A stretch of 64,000 nt of DNA from Symbiodinium natans (Eukaryota; Sar; Dinophyceae; Suessiales; Symbiodiniaceae): contig CAJNDS010000579.1 in NCBI GenBank assembly GCA_905221605.1, positions 1 to 64,000 on the forward strand, written 5' to 3'. Below are positions 20,629-28,931 of this stretch, one piece after another (the stretch's first letter is position 1; every line of letters begins with the position of its first letter). The notes under the pieces were generated by a model. The model worked only from the letters and a program-made list of their open reading frames with translations, did no database searches and was not told where the DNA came from. The position numbers and the translations under genes are program-made.

Positions 20629-21600
20629 TCATTCGCCATGGGCACGCGCCGGCGAGCGTTCGCGCCCCGTCGGCGTTGCCCTGACTGACACATCTCGAGA
20701 CATGCGCATCGGACCATACATGCCAATTTCGACTGGCATGCCTGGCTCTCTTGGTCCCAAGACTCCACTCCAGTCTGTCTCCACGACCTTGACTGCCATC
20801 TTCGTTTTGAGCGCCTCCGCTTGCTCCTCGGACAGGATGATCCCTTCCTTTTCCAGGTATGACGCGACGTCCTTGTACGGCGAGTCCTCTTCATCTTTCA
20901 CACAGGCTTGTAACTTCCTCTGTGCTTCCGCAACCTCAAGCTCCGTGGCCTGGATGGCCTGGCTGACTTGCGCAAGCTGCTTCATGGCCTGCTCGAACTC
21001 GCTCTTGATCTTTTCCGTTTTGTCTTGAAGCCGGACCTTCTTCTCAATGAGTGATCTCAGCTTGTTTGTCGTCCTTCTGTATGTACCAACATGGCGGCTG
21101 AGCTCCTGCTTTGGCGTCTCGTCCTCAGGCTTGTAGTCCCCTGGCGGGGGAATACCCGCTGCTCTGAGCAGCCTTTGCACTGCGGGCTCAGCTCCTTGCC
21201 ACACCGTTTCAATGGCCGCGTGGTACTCCTTTTGCGTCATGCTTTCGGCTTGCGATCCACTGCCTGGTAGTCCCGGGGGCCAAATGGGCCCCGGCTCCAT
21301 CGTCTGCGGCTTCCATCCTGCTTCTTCGATGGCCTTCTTTGCCTCCATAGAAAGCGTTCCCCACGCCTTCGTGAGGGCCTGGTCGGCCATCCCTTCTTTG
21401 TTCTTGGCCTGTCTTGTCCACCATGTAGCGTCTTCTTTGGGCCATTGCCACCTCTTACGCTGGCTTGGCCATGCCTTCTCGCGGTGGTTGGTCTTTTTCC
21501 ACGCCTTTCCGCAATGCCAGCAGTTCGGGTTGTAGTACAGTTCTGCATTCCAGACCCAGCCCACCTCACAGTGGGCACACACAGTACAATGTTTCCCCAT
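20629..21600 (-). CDS. LINE copy 1 ORF1 (gag-like, 323 aa)
   Basis: Genuine ATG at 21600. The N-terminus has closely spaced cysteines (CTVCAHC at residues 5-11, then CWHC near 28-31), consistent with a zinc ribbon. The middle contains a Pro/Gly-rich linker. Residues about 165-245 form a strongly charged helical region (RSLIEKKVRLQDKTEKIKS onward) that should be a coiled coil. The C-terminus is basic and Arg-rich. Zinc binding plus coiled coil suits an RNA-binding, multimerising ORF1 protein of a LINE. The only stop before ORF2 is a TGA at 20629-20631; the frame then stays open straight into ORF2. Copy 2 lacks this region, so it cannot show which state is ancestral. Confidence 0.65.
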   Translation of the reverse strand: MGKHCTVCAHCEVGWVWNAELYYNPNCWHCGKAWKKTNHREKAWPSQRKRWQWPKEDATWWTRQAKNKEGMADQALTKAWGTLSMEAKKAIEEAGWKPQTMEPGPIWPPGLPGSGSQAESMTQKEYHAAIETVWQGAEPAVQRLLRAAGIPPPGDYKPEDETPKQELSRHVGTYRRTTNKLRSLIEKKVRLQDKTEKIKSEFEQAMKQLAQVSQAIQATELEVAEAQRKLQACVKDEEDSPYKDVASYLEKEGIILSEEQAEALKTKMAVKVVETDWSGVLGPREPGMPVEIGMYGPMRMSRDVSVRATPTGRERSPARAHGE

Positions 21601-21629
21601 GACTGCTGCACGCCTGATGCCAGTCCCAC

Positions 21630-21805
21630 CAGCACCTCAGCGAAGCGAGGCCGGAAATTCCCTCAACCGCAGTGAGGCCGAACTTTATGTGTCCTCAGCC
21701 GGGGCGAGGCCGAAGCTGGCCACTCCCTCTGCCGAAGTGAGGCCGAAAACACACCCTCTGCCGAAGCGAGGCCGAAAAGTTCCCTCAGCACTTGGCGAGG
21801 CCGTA
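21630..21805. repeat. Stem-loop module cluster 5
   Basis: Six modules (about 21634, 21659, 21690, 21725, 21751 and 21780) lie immediately upstream of the ORF1 ATG of copy 1, at the join between the 3' end of copy 2 and the 5' end of copy 1. Confidence 0.85.
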
Positions 21806-22504
21806 CTCAGGCAGCTATGTTGCTTGCAGCCGACTACCAAGCAAACACAGTAGTTTCGGTTCGAGTCCTGTTGGAGCCCACCCTTAGGTACAGTCTCCAG
21901 GCAACAGCACTCCCTACCTGAGCACCCCACCGGGGTTGAGCCGAAACTTGAGCCAGGTGAATTTTTCGTCTGCACGCTGCGAGGCGTAGCCACCCGAAGG
22001 GGCTGTGGTTCAAGTGAAACAAAAGCTTACTAAAACTGTGGGGTGAAACTGCCGGTAAGTTCCCCCTCTCATTCCTTGTCCTCGGTTTTGACGTACCGCT
22101 ACCCTCAACCGAAGTGAGGCCGGAATGTCGTTTTGACCAAGTCGTTGCCATTGGCTTAAAGACTTTGGCCAAGGTAATTGCCTGTATGCTTGCACATTCT
22201 CTGTGTTGTCTATTCGGGAGGTGATCCATGCCCTCGTTCGTGGAGGCCGCTATCCCTCAACCGAATGGAGGTCATTCCTGTAGACCCAGATGCTCGTTCT
22301 ACGAGTCTCATTGCATGTCCTGAGTGCTTCCATCCACACCCCTCAACCGTAGTGAGGCCGGACATGTCTTCAAACCAGGTCATGGCCCAAGGCTTCATGG
22401 ACTCTGGTTACGGTGGCTGCCTCTTGCATGCACAGGGCATACTTCCTGTGGCTTTTGCCGGGAGGTGATCCATGCCCTCCGATTCTCAGAGGCCGCTATC
22501 CCTC
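21785..22504. repeat. LINE 3'-region repeat, copy C (mosaic)
   Basis: The segment 21785-22060 matches block B (13365-13640) and 21957-22504 matches block A (10681-11235). At 22504 it passes directly into the truncated kinase-like frame of copy 2 (CCCTCAATCCACG junction). Relative to copy 1, a stretch equivalent to about 11236-14058 is missing. Confidence 0.8.
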
Positions 22505-23661
22505 AATCCACGTATGGTTGCCAGTAGCTCCTCATCATACTTCTCCAGGAGGCGTACAAGGCCGCTTGATAGCTTGTATCTCTCCTCCTGCAGCATCGTC
22601 CACTCCGCCGTGTCAAAGAACACTGCCCGTGGTAACGATCCTGACATTGGGTCGCGCCCAACGTTGCTCACCGTGACATCCGATAGAGCAACTCCTTGCA
22701 TGGTCAGCCATGACGTTATAGCCACCAGGTAAAACAGGGACTGTCTGAGGACCCCGGCTTCATGGCGATGTTCCTGCCACCATGTGTTGAACAGCTCTGC
22801 CCTGCGGATGATACTTCCATAGAAGTAGTGGTGGCAGTAACCCTCCACCGCTTCGTCGAAAAGGACTCCAATCCATCCTGCCCACAGGGTCCTGGTGACC
22901 AGGGTGGGGAATTGTTCCCCATACCCTGCTTCGTTGCCAAAGCTCTGGGGTTCCATCGCCAGTTTCATGACCCATAGCCGATCCAGAGCATATCCTCTTC
23001 GAGTGCGCCCTGCACCTATGAAGGGAAGCACGCTAGGCTGTAAGCTTTGCCCTCCTGTCGTTGGGTTGCGGACCAATTAGACCTCCCCAAGCCAATGGAG
23101 CGCTGTCCGTGGCCTCTGCTGGTTCTGCAGTTTATGCACCAAAAGGTGCACAGGCTTGACTTGCCCCATTGCTTCTTTTTGCTCCTGTCCCTCAGCTTCC
23201 TGCGAGGCCGTACTGTGGGCACCTGGTCCTTCCGCCAGTGTGACTGTGCGAGGCTGGCTTGCCTCTCGCTCTTCATTGACACCCTCAGCTTGGTGCGAGG
23301 CCGCGCTGTCTTCTCCTCTCTCCCGTAGGCGTACCGGACCCACCGGAGATTCCGAAGCACTCTCCTCTTCCCTATCCCAAGTCTGCTCCGGGTGTCTGGC
23401 CTGCCGAAGCGGGGAACGATCTCGGGGTTGATCCTGCTGCTTGCTCTTGCTTTTGCCCTTGCTTTTGCCCTTGCCTTTGTCCGGCCGATTCCTCAGCCAG
23501 GATGGCAGTCGGGACCCTTGTCTCCTCATCGTAGCATCCGTCTTCCATTGCCTCATTGCTACAGGCCCGCCTTGAGGATGAGGACGCCGTTGTTTCACCC
23601 TCAGCTCTGCGAGGCCGAAGCCTCCTCTCTTACCCTCTGCGGTGTCGCAAGCACGCGGCAC
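22505..23661 (-). pseudogene. LINE copy 2 ORF3, nonsense-mutated and truncated
   Basis: The reading frame is continuous from 23661 to 22505 except for one TAA at 23077-23079, where copy 1 has CAA (Gln). The N-terminal part is basic (RPDKGKGKSKGKSK) then acidic. It contains two AEG peptides encoded by stem-loop modules (ASHQAEG, TASQEAEG). The C-terminal part has the kinase-like residues seen in copy 1 (GAGRTRRGYA, WVMKLAM, SDVTVSN, FFDTAEW) and is cut off after LLATIRGL at the 22504 junction, losing about 65 residues. The open-frame start is GTG, so the true start is unknown. It is 129 bases downstream of ORF2. Confidence 0.6.
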
Positions 23662-23789
23662 CGCGAGGCCGAGCTACACTCCCTCAGCAAAGCGAGGCCG
23701 TAAACACCAATCGCAATTCCCCGTTGCGAGGCCCTCACCCTCAGCTACGAGGCCGAAACCCTGTCTCCTTGCACCAAACGGCTGCGGAA

Positions 23790-26700
23790 TTACTGCGTTC
23801 CCTCAGCTTGGCGAGGCCTAACAAACAATGACATCTTCTGCTGTGCGCTGGCTTGGGGCTTAGCTTTGGCGTGTTTCCCACCAAACTGAACGCGAGGCTG
23901 TTGAAACTGGACGTTGCTCATACTTCCACCATTGACAAGGGTTTGCGCTTGGGTAGCCAGCTTGCCCTGAGAAGTCCGCGATTTGCACTCCCCCGCCAGG
24001 CTTTTATTGCACTTCTGGCTGACCGGTGCATGTGTTCGGTCACACTTTGTGCAAACCCAACGGATTCCCAAATTCACCATATTATGGGAGGGGTGGATAC
24101 CCCACTCTTCACGCACTCGCGCCTCCGGCTGGTTGACGCAGTACTGCTCCAAGACCACCTCCAAGTTCGTGAGGGTTTGTTGTACATACAACCCGCACAG
24201 TTGACATTTCAGTGTTAAATTCCGGGGGTGTTCGCTGCCCTTCTCCCATTGATGCCCGCGCTCCGGGTCTTTAAGCAACTGCCATAGCCGCTGGCGTTTG
24301 TTGAGTTTGGCGTTGCCCTGCGCTTTTTTGCATCCCTCAGCTTTCTGCGAGGCCTCCATCTTCTCTTTGTAATGCGCATGGTCCAGAATGAAGGGGAAGT
24401 CTTCTTCTTTGCGCTTCCTCAGTATGTGGGCTGCGCGTGCACCGTACGCCAGGGAAAGTGTGCGCACCACATTGTCCAACTCTTTGACACGCCTCTTGTG
24501 CGCTGGGCTGTAAGCAGCCGCCGCTACTGCTCCACATACTTTGTCTGCCATGTCATTCGCTGCACGTCGCCACAACGTGCCCGGCCCCATCTTCGCCAGG
24601 AATTCCTCTTCAGTTTTGTGGGACGGGACCCAGGTTGCCTTGATACGTTTCCTGTCATTCCACACTTTGCTCCATTCCAGGTCATCCTCCGGCGGTTGTG
24701 TTTTTTGTAGCACTTGGACTGCCGGCTTGCAATCCATAGTGACATCAATCAGATCCTCCGTGTGCTCCATTAGTCGGAAAAGTGCACGGCGCTCCATGTC
24801 CACCACCGGCTGCCACGGGTAGACCAGCTCTGTAATCCGTCCGGCTTCCACCAGGACACCTTTTGTCCAGGACAGAGCCACCACTGCGAGGGCTGATGTT
24901 TGTACACGTGGGTCTATTCCTCCTGGACCTCCACTTGCGTCAGTGGCGAAGATCAAGCCTTCCGCTTCCACTTTTGCATCTGCTGCAAAGCATCCTTGGT
25001 AACGTAGACCTAAAAGGTGTTCCGGCGGCTTCGGGTGCCACACCGCCGGCTTTGGCAGGAGTGCCCTTGTCCACAGACACTCCCATGGGTATTTGTGACG
25101 CAAGTATTCCTGGAGCTTGGGTTCTTTGAACCCTTGTTCACGCCAGTAAGGACATTCCTTGAGGACATGCTCCAGAGTTGCTGGCATTTGGCACTTCTTG
25201 CACCATCCTGGCTTGGACTCCGTGATGACGCCCGCGTGCCACACTGACTTTATACCTTCCATAAGGCCTGGGCTGAGGCCTCCCAGCTTCGTCAGCTTGT
25301 GATGCGGCGTCCAATCCAGCCCCTCTTGGGCACCAGCGCCACCTGCCTGTCGCGCTATCGCAGCCCGCTTCTGTTCCTCCAGGAATCCCTCAAGCCATTT
25401 GTAGGCGAGGCTACCCATGCGTGGCTGGGTCCAATCAACGTTGAGGACACTTCCTCTCTTCCATTTGCCTGGGTCACTGGCATCCACCTTCAGATCCAGT
25501 AAGTACGCCATGGTTGCTGCCATCGGCCCCGTGACCAGTGGCCAGTGGTGTTTGGCCGCACTCAACCTCTTCCAAGTGGTTTTCCAGGCCAAGTCAAAGT
25601 GGGCTTTTCCGCCACCGATCCATGCACGGAAAACTTTGGCCACCACTTTGAAATGCTGCTTGTGGATTGTGCGCTTTGGATCCTGGCATTTCTTGGCTCC
25701 CATGTCCAAGATGGTTTCCAAACTCCCAAGCTTGTATTTACCCAGGTGTTTTCCTACCACTGTTCGGAGCCATTTCATTCTTTTGGGTGAGACCCCCACA
25801 GAGGGGTGCCCCCACAAAGCAACTGATGTGATCGCTGCCTTGACCACGCGGAGTTTAGTGCTGGGCGGCGGCCCCAGCCTAGACAGTTTGCTATGTCTCG
25901 CATGGGCTTTCTTGGCCCGCGTTGCCGACGTCACCAAGCGACGCTTTCGCCCCCCTGTACTGTCGACGCCCAGGTCACGCATCACGTCGTACACCTGTGG
26001 CTCATGAGGCAGCAGGAGTTCACGCAGGTGCTTGCTCGCCTGGGTACTGCTGGCCACAAACCCTGTCTTCTTGGATGAAATCGTGAAACCATTAGCATCC
26101 ATCCCGTCCTTTAAGCAGCGGTAGACTCGTATGGCACTATCCGCCACGTGTTTAAAGGACTTATGCTGGATGTCAATTGAGACATCATCCAACCAACAGT
26201 CCACGTTTGCCACATCTCGTCGCCTTTGGATCTTTTCTATCACCGGGCGCAATGCCACCTTTGCTAACGATGGCGCCGCTGGGCAACCCGCTTGCACGCC
26301 ATTTGTAGCTCTGATGCCTGCCGATAGCACCCCATCCGCCACCAAGTATCTGGCACCCATGTACACTTCCAGTGCCATCTTCAGGATTAGCGGTGGATAT
26401 TGCAGGGCCGTTGCTGCCATGATCAATTGCTGAAATTGGATGGTATCGAAAAAGGACTCGAGGTCCACAAAGAGTGACACCACATGCACTCCATTTGTCT
26501 TTGCCACCTCATTTCGCAGTAGTCTGCCTACGGCCACGTCCAAGCAGCAACTGCCTGGGACTGCCTTGTCGTACGTGGCAGTTGTGGCATAGCCTGCCTG
26601 CCAAGTACTTACCAAATCCCATCGCAGACGGACCCAAGTCCTGTACAGGATGTGTAGCAAGGCGATTGGTCTTCCCCGGGTCAGATTCTTCGGCAGCATT

Positions 26701-28931
26701 GCTATAAGGGAGACTGTCATTTGCTGCGGCCATGCTGCCTTGGCCTCACATTCATGGTAGAAGGACACAACGGCTTCAACTGCTTTATCGTCCATGGCCT
26801 GCAAATGGTCAATCCTCCAGCCATCCGGCCCCGGGCTCTTTAGTGCCAGTTTTTTGATCCTTGCCTTGACCTCGACAGGGTTCAGCGGCTCCACGCTGGC
26901 CGCTTGTTTTTTGGCTGCATCCTCAAGCTCCGTCATGAGCGAGGCCGATTTTGCCAACGGCTGGCCCGTCGTCCACACTGCCGCCCAGTGGTCTCGGCGA
27001 ATGTGTGGCCGTTCCAGCATGTCATATTCCATGTAGGGTCTGTGTACCACTTGTTCTTCTTTTCGCAAGGCATTGTATAATGGTCGCATGCCCTTTTCCA
27101 TGGCCTTACTGAGCCATTGCTTGTACTGGTGGGCTGTCTCCTCCATATCCGCCTTTCTCGCGTAGCATTGCTGTTCGTCGATGCGCTTCAGAACAAGCCT
27201 AGCGTCCGTACCCCGGCCCAGGATACTCGCAAGCATATCCTCCTGGTTCTGCGCATCACCCTCGTAATACTCGCCGAGCCTGCGTTGGACCAGACGCGCC
27301 ACCGGATGTGCATCGCCATGATGTCTGCCTTGTTTGACCCATTGTTGGACCCGGTTCCAAAAGGCCGCCCTCTTGCCCGTCCAGACAACGTTCTCCGGGT
27401 TGTTGACCACCAATTTCTTCCGCACAATCTCCGATTTAACACCCATACCGTCGATTCGGCCTGTGATCGACCTCTCCACACCGGCACTCAGGTGAGCAAA
27501 TGTCTCACTGAGCTCATCTACCATCTTGGGTTCATCCAAGATGTTGATGCTCTGTGTGTTTTGAACTGGTTCGTATTCCACAGTCTCCGTCACCAGTGCT
27601 CCCGCCTTCTTCATCTGGGGAACATCAGGGCTACTGCACGGTTGGGCCACCCTCCAATGCATTGCAGCATGAGGCCGAAAAGGGGTTTCCCAATCCGTTT
27701 TCACTTGCAGGATGGGCACCAAGCATTTCGCAACCAGCCCGTAATCGATTTCGTCCGATCCTTGGGCCGTTGGTTCCCCCACTCCAACAAATGCACCACC
27801 AACTTCTGTCGCCAGAGTTGTGCCCCTCATGGTATCCTGGGCTTCATTCCAATCACCCAGCACCATATATGGCACTTTGCAGCCCTTGAGAAAGGCTATC
27901 AGTCTCGCCAGTACTTGGATATTGTTTGGAGCCTGGAATCCGACCCCGCTCTCCAAATACAGACTGACGATGATCAAATCCCAGCCTTTATTTCTCATGG
28001 CACATGCCAGGAAGCCCGCCGGTCCTGTCCCATACTCAGTAAGGTATCGCAGGTTCCTATGTCGGGGTGCCACCACTGCCAGGCCTCCTTGTACACCCTT
28101 AGTTTTTGTACTGCCTGGCATGCCAATGAAGGTGTATCCCATATCTTGGCAATGGCTCATGGCTTGCTGGATACCCTCCGTCTTGAGATGGGTTTCCTGC
28201 AGCACCACCAGGTCCGGTCCTAGTTCGTGTATCCATGCCGCTATGGGTTTCCTCCAGCTGGTGATGTTAGCCGAGGTGATTTTGATGCATTCGGCCTTAT
28301 CATCTTGGCGATACCCACTTGCCACATCTGCCAAGATCCATTTGGCATATTGTGCGTCCTGCTCCACAAAGGAACGAAGCACTTCGTGGCATGCTCGTTG
28401 TTGTAGCGGGTTGAGTTCCTGCTCTTCCAGTTTCTCAATGGCTTCGAGTGCGGCAGCCTCACTGGAAGCATCATATCTACCCACCACTTGACACAACATT
28501 TGCCACTCCTGTGGTAGATCCTTAGGTGGTGCTCTTGGGTGCGCTTTCCGTTTCTTGGGCTTTTGCTTCCTTTGGTGACCCTCAGCACTTTGCGAGGCCG
28601 ACAACCTTGCTTCCTCAGCTTTCTGCGAGGCCTTTAGGCTATCCCCTCTTACCGCAGTTGGGTCTCCCATCTGTGTTTGGCTTCCCTCTGCTTTTTGCGA
28701 GGCCGAATTCACACATTCATCCTCATGGTCCGCACCTCCCAGACCGAAGTATCTGGGCCCTGTGACCGCCCAACTGCTATCCACAGCACGGGCTGACTTT
28801 GGACCCCGCGTTACTGGACTCCAGCTCTCTTGGCTGTCTTCCACTGTGCTGTTTGTATTAGGCACTTGGGTACTACACACAGCTTGACTGCCTTCCCCAT
28901 GTACCTGTGGCCATACAATGTCCCCGTGCAA
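23790..28931 (-). CDS. LINE copy 2 ORF2: endonuclease-RT-RNase H (about 1,712 aa)
   Basis: One unbroken frame. It carries a Ser/Thr-rich N-terminus with three stem-loop-encoded AEG/AEE peptides. An APE-type endonuclease follows at about residues 215-455 (NITSWRKP, QETHL, GDWNEAQDT, SDEIDYG, RPHAAMHW). A reverse transcriptase spans about 690-1000 (LKSPGPDGWRID, FVDLESFFDTIQF, GVQAGCPAAPS, CWLDDVSID, where WLDD replaces the usual F/YADD). A CCHC finger is near 1245 (CKKCQMPATLEHVLKEC). RNase H spans about 1325-1465 (FATDASGG, TMDCKPAV, NDMADKV). A C-terminal zinc-ribbon-like segment is near 1577-1640 (CQLCGLY, CTKC). It would nick DNA and copy its RNA at the target. The open-frame start at 28931 is a TTG inside Copia sequence, so expression from its own promoter is doubtful. 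Confidence 0.85.
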   Translation of the reverse strand: MHGDIVWPQVHGEGSQAVCSTQVPNTNSTVEDSQESWSPVTRGPKSARAVDSSWAVTGPRYFGLGGADHEDECVNSASQKAEGSQTQMGDPTAVRGDSLKASQKAEEARLSASQSAEGHQRKQKPKKRKAHPRAPPKDLPQEWQMLCQVVGRYDASSEAAALEAIEKLEEQELNPLQQRACHEVLRSFVEQDAQYAKWILADVASGYRQDDKAECIKITSANITSWRKPIAAWIHELGPDLVVLQETHLKTEGIQQAMSHCQDMGYTFIGMPGSTKTKGVQGGLAVVAPRHRNLRYLTEYGTGPAGFLACAMRNKGWDLIIVSLYLESGVGFQAPNNIQVLARLIAFLKGCKVPYMVLGDWNEAQDTMRGTTLATEVGGAFVGVGEPTAQGSDEIDYGLVAKCLVPILQVKTDWETPFRPHAAMHWRVAQPCSSPDVPQMKKAGALVTETVEYEPVQNTQSINILDEPKMVDELSETFAHLSAGVERSITGRIDGMGVKSEIVRKKLVVNNPENVVWTGKRAAFWNRVQQWVKQGRHHGDAHPVARLVQRRLGEYYEGDAQNQEDMLASILGRGTDARLVLKRIDEQQCYARKADMEETAHQYKQWLSKAMEKGMRPLYNALRKEEQVVHRPYMEYDMLERPHIRRDHWAAVWTTGQPLAKSASLMTELEDAAKKQAASVEPLNPVEVKARIKKLALKSPGPDGWRIDHLQAMDDKAVEAVVSFYHECEAKAAWPQQMTVSLIAMLPKNLTRGRPIALLHILYRTWVRLRWDLVSTWQAGYATTATYDKAVPGSCCLDVAVGRLLRNEVAKTNGVHVVSLFVDLESFFDTIQFQQLIMAATALQYPPLILKMALEVYMGARYLVADGVLSAGIRATNGVQAGCPAAPSLAKVALRPVIEKIQRRRDVANVDCWLDDVSIDIQHKSFKHVADSAIRVYRCLKDGMDANGFTISSKKTGFVASSTQASKHLRELLLPHEPQVYDVMRDLGVDSTGGRKRRLVTSATRAKKAHARHSKLSRLGPPPSTKLRVVKAAITSVALWGHPSVGVSPKRMKWLRTVVGKHLGKYKLGSLETILDMGAKKCQDPKRTIHKQHFKVVAKVFRAWIGGGKAHFDLAWKTTWKRLSAAKHHWPLVTGPMAATMAYLLDLKVDASDPGKWKRGSVLNVDWTQPRMGSLAYKWLEGFLEEQKRAAIARQAGGAGAQEGLDWTPHHKLTKLGGLSPGLMEGIKSVWHAGVITESKPGWCKKCQMPATLEHVLKECPYWREQGFKEPKLQEYLRHKYPWECLWTRALLPKPAVWHPKPPEHLLGLRYQGCFAADAKVEAEGLIFATDASGGPGGIDPRVQTSALAVVALSWTKGVLVEAGRITELVYPWQPVVDMERRALFRLMEHTEDLIDVTMDCKPAVQVLQKTQPPEDDLEWSKVWNDRKRIKATWVPSHKTEEEFLAKMGPGTLWRRAANDMADKVCGAVAAAAYSPAHKRRVKELDNVVRTLSLAYGARAAHILRKRKEEDFPFILDHAHYKEKMEASQKAEGCKKAQGNAKLNKRQRLWQLLKDPERGHQWEKGSEHPRNLTLKCQLCGLYVQQTLTNLEVVLEQYCVNQPEARVREEWGIHPSHNMVNLGIRWVCTKCDRTHAPVSQKCNKSLAGECKSRTSQGKLATQAQTLVNGGSMSNVQFQQPRVQFGGKHAKAKPQASAQQKMSLFVRPRQAEGTQ
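28579..28706 (-). repeat. Three in-frame stem-loop modules in LINE copy 2 ORF2
   Basis: Modules at 28579-28600, 28612-28632 and 28684-28706, with a fourth at 24334-24354. Loops differ from the matching copy 1 modules in three of four cases (for example ACACG against ACTTT), while the arms are kept and the frame is unchanged. Confidence 0.85.

Larger units (their letters stand above)
13866..21600 (-). mobile_element. Non-LTR retrotransposon (LINE), copy 1, defective
   Basis: Minus-strand order is ORF1 (21600-20629), ORF2 (20628-15365) and ORF3 (15114-13866). A further repeat-rich 3' region extends toward 10681 and is not included in these limits. ORF2 is inactivated by two deletions relative to copy 2. 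No target-site duplication or poly-A tail was found by eye. It lies head to tail with copy 2, which is immediately upstream on the same strand. Confidence 0.8.
22505..28926 (-). mobile_element. Non-LTR retrotransposon (LINE), copy 2, 5'-truncated
   Basis: Its sequence matches copy 1 from GGGGACATTG (about 28926) downward through ORF2 and ORF3. Upstream of 28926 the sequence is Copia, so ORF1 and the 5' end are missing, as in ordinary 5'-truncated LINE insertions. Its 3' region continues into block C and then meets ORF1 of copy 1. I could not find the 3' target-site duplication. Confidence 0.8.

Noticed and set aside
21940-21960. GGCTCAAG near the 3' blocks as a possible spliced-leader relic
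   Set aside because: Only 8-9 bases agree and the upstream part of the leader is absent.
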